Positions 57,597 to 64,000 of a DNA stretch of 64,000 bases are shown piece after piece. This DNA is from Bremia lactucae. Taxonomy: Eukaryota > Oomycota > Peronosporomycetes > Peronosporales > Peronosporaceae. The first letter of the stretch is position 1. Each line of letters begins with the position of its first letter. The stretch lies in NCBI RefSeq assembly GCF_004359215.1, contig NC_090619.1:3562705-3626704 (forward strand), in the 5' to 3' direction. The position numbers and the translations under genes are program-made. The notes under the pieces were generated by a model that made no database searches, had not been told where the DNA came from, and saw only the letters and a program-made list of their open reading frames with translations.

Positions 57597-57915
57597 TGTA
57601 ATGGGCAACCTATTTCATGAGTAGTTTTAGATGAGTGTATATTTACATAAGTAGGTATACTGCAGAATCCGATTAAAGGATACTGCGAGCCATTCATTAT
57701 CGATTTATATTATTGAGGTGCCATACCCAATAATAATAGCCAATGATAAGTCGACATATAATCGAGTGGTACTCAGGAGTAAGGGGGACAAGTCGTGCTC
57801 TGTACGAAATCAAAAAATATAAAAAATATACAAACAGAGTTGATTTTCCCTTATAAATAAAGCGCTTCCTCAAAGCTTTATTGTGTAAGACGATACAGGA
57901 TCTCACCCCGTTACA
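57597..57915 (+). repeat. 5' LTR
   Basis: It begins TGTAATGGG and ends CCCCGTTACA, 319 bp. A TATA-like ttataaataa (57851-57860), overlapping a polyadenylation-like aataaa, lies 55 bp before its end. Confidence 0.75.
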
Positions 57916-57917
57916 TC

Positions 57918-57936
57918 TGGTAACACTTCGTAGTCC
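57918..57936 (+). other. Primer-binding site
   Basis: TGGTAACACTTCGTAGTCC, two bases after the LTR. It differs at one base from the site of the minus-strand gypsy at 30306-30324. Confidence 0.6.
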
Positions 57937-57965
57937 TTCCAAAGACCAGATTTGAGATGAGCACA

Positions 57966-58860
57966 AGTGCATGGTGACTTCAGCCGGTCTCGCCGGAGCA
58001 TGCAGACTTTCGTTACCACCTTGGTTGTGTGGCAGGCACTGCACCGACTCGCGACGGTGTCTGGAAAGATCGTCGTGACGCCGCTGCTGAGCACAGCGAC
58101 GCCCGACCGACAGCGTGCCGCTATCAAAGACTACATGGTGCGCGAGCCTATAAAAGCGAATCGGCGACTATCGACTCCCTTGCGCACTTTGCAGCACACT
58201 GCTATTAAGATGGAGACGTCGATGATGGTCCGGACCGGCTTCCTCTCGTAAAATGGTTTCGCAAGGTTGACATTGCAATATTGTCACGATTGATTGATGC
58301 TCCGACGGCCAATGTCAATTTTCTGCTATATGGACTGTCAGGCAAGTCGGCAAGTCAAAGGAATGAACTCTTACGAAACTCGTCGTGAACGAGTTTGCGT
58401 TTTCCACGCTGGACGCCATCCAGTGTGACTTACGACTGGCATTCGAGCCACCATAAGACGAGTCTCGCTTGCGTGCAGACCTTTTCTCCCTTCGACAGGA
58501 CAAGCTTTCGATGCGTAATTACGTACAGAAAACACGACACCTTGCTGCGTGGATCATCACGCAGCCGATCGACATGGCTTCGCAAGTCCATGTCTTCGTC
58601 TTCGGTATACAGCGGAGCATGACACGTTAGTACCTCACGCGGGCTAAGCTGAAGACACTCGAAGAAGCATTTGCCTTCACACTTCGGTAGAACTTCGTTG
58701 TTCCGTCGTCATATTTCCATGCAGCTTCGCTACCTCCCCAGATGCCTGGCCCAGAGCCAATGGAGCTCGACGCAATCGAGATCTATCGCTGACGGGGCAA
58801 CCCTTTCCGCCGCGATATTGATAGTCAAAACGCGATGACGTTTTTTTGATGCGGCGAAAC
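57966..58860 (+). pseudogene. Gypsy Gag, degenerate
   Basis: Frames read WFRKVDIAILSRLIDAPTAN, VNFLLYGLSGKSAS and, in other frames, the aligned remnants of F-P-T-L-D-A-I-Q-C-D-L-R-L-A-F-E-P-P, the C-terminal Gag and PGPEPMELDAIE near 58745-58785. At least four frame changes are present. Confidence 0.7.
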
Positions 58861-59089
58861 AGGCCATCGAGCGGCCGTTTTTGCCGCACGTCCGCGACGG
58901 TGGCCATAAACACAGCCATCTCACGAGGGGATGCTGAGTCGTCGATGGTCCCGCCAAATTCGAGCAATTTCAGTTGGCGTGGGGCATATACTGGCAGAAA
59001 TGGATCTCTGGCTACCCCTGTGGTAGCTCGGGTCCTAGCCCCAGAGTGACTCGCACTTCAATGCTACCACCATGCGCGACGAGTCGAGA

Positions 59090-59440
59090 CTGATTATCAT
59101 CAGTCTCTTTGTTGCTTAAGTGAATCGAACACTCCAAGCGTTGTTGGACTCCGGTGCCTCGAACAACTTTTTTCGTGCCTCCTGCTTGACCCTCCTCCCG
59201 TCTACTATCACGGTTCGAGAGGGTCGGGGTGACGTCATTGTCTAGCTTGCCGATGGCCAACCACAACGTGCTCCGCGCAGAACAGGTATTTTGCCATACA
59301 CAATATGTCTTTACGAGCAAGGATGAGTTTTTAATTTTCGAGACGAACCGCGCAATCGATTGCATTCTTGGTATACCGTGGCTACTACGGTATCAGCCGC
59401 AGATCGATTGGCTATTTCGGTACATCATGCGCCGAAGCGG
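59090..59440 (+). pseudogene. Gypsy aspartic protease
   Basis: LDSGASNNFF (59145-59175, another frame) holds the catalytic Asp in D-S-G. After shifts FLIFETNRAIDCILGIPWLL and RYQPQIDWL give the C-terminal half. The domain is nearly complete but split by frameshifts. Confidence 0.75.
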
Positions 59441-59579
59441 ATATGACGTGAGTGAAAATATTAACTCAACCACTCGTTGCGGCGTCCGATTGGCCTCACG
59501 TCAGAGACCCACCACGACTAGAAGTCAGCACAGAGAGAGCAATGACCCTCTGTGCGCAGTTTATTCGATGGAAACAAAG

Positions 59580-59890
59580 AACGAGGCGGTAGGACAACGA
59601 TTCCCGCTTTCGGTTGAGCAGAGACTACCGATTCATAACGAGGCGGTCGAACAGAGGTTCCCGCTTACAACTACATCGGCTGAGCAGAGGCTATTGATTC
59701 ACAACGAGGCGGTCGAACAGAGGTTCCCGCACAAAAAAAAAACATCGGCTGAGCAGAGACTCTCGATAGATTTCGAGGCGGTCAAACAGCGGTTCCAGGT
59801 GCTTTTACATTTACATCGGCAAAGCAGCGGTTTCCGATTACTACCGAGGCGGTCGAGAACAAGCTCCCGCTTCTCATTGAAGAGACTGAG
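59580..59890 (+). repeat. In-frame coding repeat, 22-residue unit
   Basis: Within the spacer after protease, units like NEAVEQRFPLTTTSAEQRL occur about four to five times with decay toward the right; the DNA unit is about 60-66 bp. This suggests expansion of a disordered linker between protease and RT. Confidence 0.75.
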
Positions 59891-59899
59891 TTGCCTGTA

Positions 59900-60724
59900 G
59901 TTCCGCCTGTGAACGACGGGGTGGAGACTGTGCTCTCACGTCTTGAGGGGGGGGGGTACATTATGTCCCTGCGATAGCAACTTGCCAGGATCGAGCAGGG
60001 GCTTGAGAAGCAAAGACACGCAAGAATGGAGCAGGCCGATCTTCGTGTCGACGATTGTCTCGTCAATTTACTATTCAGTAGCGACGAATTTCGTTTGCGC
60101 GCTTAAATATATGGAGAGGTCTCGACATCGCGAGCCGCTACATTGCGGTAGCGAGCCTTCGTGCAAGGCAGTAGAAATCACATCTCTATCAACCTTATCA
60201 TGTAAAGACTTCCTTCACGACTTCAGGTCGGTGATATCATACAAGCGTGCGTCGTTTTAGCTTTCGAAAAAGCTAGTGTACAAGTTTTTTAGGGCAGCTC
60301 AAAGAGCGCTGAGCCTAAATCAGCGTAAGAAGAACGCTTTGCGGCGCAGTCCTGGGGTGCGCTTCGTGATTCAGTTAACCCTTCAACAATCTTGCGCGTG
60401 AGTATGCCGATATTTCCCGGAATTTATTTCGGCTGGGCTTTTAGCGGATTGTGGTGTGCGGAACGATATTACCCTCGTGCCCGAATCAAAATATTGCATA
60501 CCGCGGCAGTGGCCGTTTTCGCGTGATCAAGTCATCGCAATTGATGAGTTTTTTTAAGAGCCGTCGTAAGGCTGGCCATGTCTGCGAGAGTATCTTGACA
60601 CATTCGAGTCCGACCTTCTGTGTGAAGTAAGCCACCGGAGGGTGCCGCATTATGCACGCTTTTAACAAGCTAATTCATGATCCCGGCTCAAACAACGATT
60701 CTCCAAAAAGGCTTGGACGGGATA
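59900..60724. other. Decayed gypsy spacer
   Basis: Lies between protease and RT of the element. Weak plus-strand similarity to the gypsy spacer is suspected, but no domain is readable. Confidence 0.35.
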
Positions 60725-61022
60725 CCATGTCCGGGAGAAAAATCTATAGCGATAGATCTGACAGTACCTTTCATCAAATTCTAATGGTAGACAGTGGCAT
60801 TTCATTCACTGCGGCCAGCAAACCATATGCGGAAGCAAATTCTATAGCGCTATAGATCTGACAGTACCTTTCATCAAATTCTAACGGGAGACAGTGGCAT
60901 TCCATCCACTGCGGTCAGCAAACCATATCCGGGAGCGAGATCTACAGCGCTATAGATCTGACAGATATCTCCATCAAATACTAATGAGAGACAGTGGCAT
61001 TCCATTCACTGCGGTCGGCTAA
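60725..61022. repeat. Tandem repeat, three units of about 99 bp
   Basis: Three units begin near 60725, 60823 and 60923. Each carries gatctgacag, catcaaat and gagacagtggcatt then cactgcgg. They differ by a few substitutions and small indels. The array is not coding in a consistent frame. Confidence 0.8.
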
Positions 61023-61432
61023 AATAGCATAAAATTAAAGCATGCCGCGAAACTAACTTCTCCCCCGATGCTACCGATTACACCATTTACAACTGCTTGC
61101 TCGCATCACTTTGTTATGGTATAGACGCTTTGCGTCTCTCCTGTCTCAGAGTAGAGACAATACGCCTCTTAAAGTCCGGGACATTTAATTCCCCAAATTT
61201 TCCAGCCTGTATTGGTTTTATATCAGAGCCGGTGTCGAATCCGACATCAAAGGAGGAGTTATGTAACTCAACTTCCTTGTCCAGTGACCGCTTACGTGTC
61301 ACTTCACGTGCACTAGAACGGTTTGACCCGAAATGCCCTAGCGAACTGCCAATAGTGTCACTACTGACACTCAGTATGGTGCCACCTCGGCCGGCCACAG
61401 ACGGTGGACTTAGACGTGTCTCAGGGATCCCG

Positions 61433-61553
61433 ACTTTTTTGGAATAACCATTCACTAAATGCTGAAAGCTTTGTAGGCCTTAGACCAGGTTGATGACTCG
61501 GTCTAAGGCCTACCTAGCTTTCAGCATTTAGTGAATGGTTATTCCAAAAAAGT
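61433..61553. repeat. 121-bp hairpin (54-bp arms)
   Basis: Arms 61433-61486 and 61500-61553 are inverted copies with two mismatches and a 13-base loop. The left arm begins acttttttggaataacc. It lies just before the recognisable gypsy RT start. Confidence 0.9.
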
Positions 61554-61569
61554 AAATGCGGTGTGTACC

Positions 61570-62440
61570 AATACACCGTCTCTTTTACCCCCCGGATAGA
61601 GGTGTCCGCCATGAAATTGACTGGTTCCAGTAATTAAATTATGTGTCACACGACAGTGGCCTTTGCCAAAGAAACAGTGTGACGTCATTGACGATTTCCG
61701 CGATAAGCACGAGGTTGGAATGGTACGAGAGAGCAAATCTCTTCATTCGACACCGACCTTTTGTGTAAAAAACCAAATGGTAAATGGCACATTGTACATT
61801 CTTATAATAAGCTTAGTGCTGCCTATATACCAGGACAAACCCCCATTCCTAGAAAGGATGTTTTCCAAAACAACGTGGTGGGATGTACGATGTACAGTGC
61901 ACTTGACTTAGTCGATGGTTATTACCAACTGGTCAGCGAGCTTGCGATATCTCGCTTACAGCGGTTAGCACCCCAAGCTGTATGCTATGGGAATGGTTGG
62001 TTATGCCACAAGGGCTTTTCAACGCCCCGGCAACATATAATCGTCTAGTGACGCAACTGGTTCGCCCTCATCGAGGTTATGCACAGGCTTATTTTTATGA
62101 CATGTTTGTCCACCGTCGTGCGGAACAGGGTCGGACGGATGTGGAAATCCAAATAGACCATTTGCGAGCAGTGCTCGAGTGTATGCGAGGAAATAAATTG
62201 TATGTCAATGCATCTAAATACATTTTTGGCGCAGAAGAAATCCCTTCTTAGGGTACTTCATTGGGAAGCGAGGCCTTAAAACGGATCCCGCTAAGGTTAA
62301 AGCCATAGTTTATTGGCCAGTTCCTATTAATCAAAATGATTTGCGTAAGTGGTTGGGTCTCGCCAACTATTGAGTCAAATATAGCGAAAATTACGCTGAT
62401 GTGGCTAGGCCACTATATAATCACCTCTAAAGGACACGGA
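61570..62440 (+). pseudogene. Gypsy reverse transcriptase
   Basis: It runs through QCDVIDDFRDKHEVGMVRES, STPTFCVK, TPIPRKDVFQNNVVGCTMYS, ALDLVDGYYQL (catalytic Asp), WEWLVMPQGLFNAPATYNRL, YAQAYFYDMFVH (Y-F-D-D altered to Y-F-Y-D) and YVNASKYIFGAEEIP. One catalytic Asp has become Tyr and several shifts occur. Confidence 0.8.
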
Positions 62441-62459
62441 TTAGTGCTGGACTAGCACC

Positions 62460-62930
62460 GAGCATAATGCTTTTCAAGCAATTAAGGCCAGTCTTATCCA
62501 TGCGTCGATTCTGGCACTGCCAGATCCAAATTGGCCTTTCAGTGTAGTCTGTGACGCATCGGATTTTGCCATTGGCAGTGCTTGGTTAAAAACAGATAAT
62601 GATGAGCGCGAACGTGTAATCGCGTTCGAGTCTAGGCAGCTGAAAGCTGCGGCAAAGAACTACCCAATTTATGACAAAGCGTTACTTGCAATAAAGTATG
62701 CTCTTGTCAAATTCAGAGTTCAGCTGCTTGGCTCTAAGCCGTTTTTGATATTTAAAGATCACGCGTCTTTAGGCACTGCGACTTAGTCGCCCCATCTCTA
62801 ACAGAGAATGGCTTGATGGCGTTCATTTTCCGCCGAATAATTTTTTAGGTGAAATATAAGCCTGGCAAACAGAATGCTTTGGCTGATGCGTCACGCAGGC
62901 CGGATTATGAGCTCTTTCATTTAACAGCTG
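62460..62930 (+). pseudogene. Gypsy RNase H
   Basis: Frames read WPFSVVCDASDFAIGS, YDKALLAIKYALVKFRVQLL and FKDHASLGT, ending with the VKYKPGKQNALADA stretch. D-A-S-D and the Glu position (E replaced by A in YDKALLA) show partial loss of the site. Confidence 0.75.
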
Positions 62931-63059
62931 TTATATGTCGCCTCTTACTAAACTAATCCTTTCGGCTTACGCCCAGGATGAACAGTGTGTAGCTCTGCTA
63001 CGAGCTTTTTAAGAGCACTGAGTGGGACATTAAATTGCCGGCACGTTTGCGTAGGAGTA

Positions 63060-64000
63060 ACAGCGATTTTTGGTCGATAACGACCTGTTGTTTTATTGTA
63101 CGGATGCTGCGGATACACCGCGCATCTTTGTTTCACATGATGAGGATTTGAAGTATCGGATCCTCTATGAGGCGCATGATACTGTTCTTAATGGTAATCT
63201 CGGTCGAGAAAAGACCTACGGCTCCGTGAGCCTGATTAACTGGTGGCCCAAGTTTTACAAATGGGTAAGCACATACGTTTGCACATGCGAATCTTGCCAA
63301 CGGAACAAACCCTCGGCTCATGCTGCCGCGTCACTGGCCAGTCAGTTCGTACCCACAGGGTATTGGAAGCTCATTAGTAGAATTTGTGTATGGCCTACCG
63401 AACGATTCGGCCGGTAACTCGGGCAACATGGTCTTTGTTACCGATTGAGCAAAGTGGCTCATTTAGCGGCAGTGCTGGATATCATTAATGGTGAAGGTAC
63501 AGCAAGGCTGTTCATTGATCGCGTATTTCACCAACACGGTTTACCTGTGGTAATTGTCTCTGATCGAGCCCGCCGTTTCACTGGCAAATATTGGAAATTG
63601 ATTTTCCGGTGCTCGGCACGAGATTGAACATATTCATAGCGGAGAATTAGCCGATATGTATGCTTATGTCAGCCCTGTTACCGTTCGGAAACAAGAAAAT
63701 GACTTTATCGCGACGCGATTTAGCGTCCTAAGACATGCACGTGACACGATGGCTGATAGCCAAGACAAACAAAAAGAGCAAGCAGATGACTAAAGCAGAA
63801 GCTGCATTAAATCCAATGCTGCCGGAGACCAATTTTCTTTTAAATGCTTAAAATCCTCCTGACAACTTGGCTTCCGCGGTCTTCAAGACCAAATTGCCCT
63901 CGCGCGTTATTGAACCATTTACGGTCGTGGTCAGGAAGGCCCTGGCTTACACGCTAAACCTTCCTAGCAAGCTGCGTAGACACCCAGTGTTCTACGTCGC
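63060..64000 (+). pseudogene. Gypsy integrase, runs off window
   Basis: A zinc module (EAHDTVLNGNLGREKTYG, CTCESCQRNK) has its second His replaced by Asn. The core is represented by GEGTARLFIDRVFHQHGLPV and VIVSDRARRFTGKYW, where the second Asp of SDRD is Ala. The tail (RHARDTMADSQDKQKEQADD; FKTKL, then remnants of R-F-I-G-P-F-x-V-V) leads to the window end. Confidence 0.75.

Larger units (their letters stand above)
57597..64000 (+). mobile_element. Ty3/gypsy retrotransposon, 5' part, runs off window
   Basis: A plus-strand element with 5' LTR, primer site, Gag, protease, a repetitive spacer, RT, RNase H and integrase, still open at the window end. Spacer and RT start are disturbed by a tandem array and a hairpin (60725-61553). 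Stops and shifts occur in every domain. It has inserted into an older gypsy. Confidence 0.85.

Noticed and set aside
60725..61022. CRISPR-like direct repeats
   Set aside because: Units are contiguous with no unique spacers and the genome is eukaryotic.
1..64000. Secreted effectors of the RXLR or Crinkler type
   Set aside because: No frame read here combined a credible signal peptide with RXLR/dEER or LFLAK motifs. Very short or spliced ones could have been missed.

Overview
The window is oomycete nuclear DNA, most likely Peronosporales (Phytophthora / downy mildew group); the species cannot be read from it. The evidence is GT-AG introns of 55-87 nt with GTRNGT donors and CTAAC-type branch sites, oomycete-style initiator promoters, and Gag/Pol families typical of oomycete Ty3/gypsy and Ty1/copia elements. 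It is a repeat-dominated stretch with islands of host genes. Three scaffold joins show: single n at 15045 and 52156, and 100 N at 55075-55174.

Host genes: (1) 5680-7608 (+), an intact hAT-derived BED-finger protein with degraded catalytic positions; (2) 8118-10049 (-), a La-related protein of the LARP4/5 type, 4 exons; (3) 12027-12683 (+), the glutamine amidotransferase subunit of anthranilate synthase, 2 exons; (4) 12893-14465 (-), a bZIP transcription factor, 5 exons; (5) 14591-15044 (+), a ribose-phosphate diphosphokinase, divergent from the bZIP gene over 125 bp and cut off at the n; (6) 31807-40073 (-), RME-8/DNAJC13/GRV2, 10 exons, about 2557 residues, with one single-base frameshift in an A7 run and a J-like domain that lacks HPD. 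Exon phases of all models were checked by hand and close.

Repeats, left to right: gypsy ends (1-2570) with an antisense ORF interrupted by a small hAT-like element (2562-3388); a MULE remnant (3491-4385) whose left inverted repeat carries a U2 snRNA-derived insert with a 9-bp target duplication; mixed gypsy/copia fragments (11048-11750); a gypsy Gag and LTR (15046-16134); a degenerate copia element (about 16440-21430) split by a gypsy fragment (17862-19550); a nearly complete gypsy element on the minus strand (22646-31103) with both LTRs, primer site and polypurine tract; a dead pogo transposase (40297-41847); copia remnants (43390-45591 and 54600-54980) with a long APE-type LINE (45592-54599) inserted between 16-bp target duplications; and a degenerate gypsy (55175-57596) into which another gypsy (57597 to the window end) has inserted.

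The most interesting system is an antisense ORF carried by the gypsy family. In three copies (1656-2561, 17862-19234, 23184-25000) a protein of about 500 residues is encoded opposite to gag-pol, between pol and the 3' LTR, and overlaps the integrase C-terminus tail to tail. Polypurine tract, primer site and LTR positions fix the element's orientation, so the ORF is truly antisense to it.
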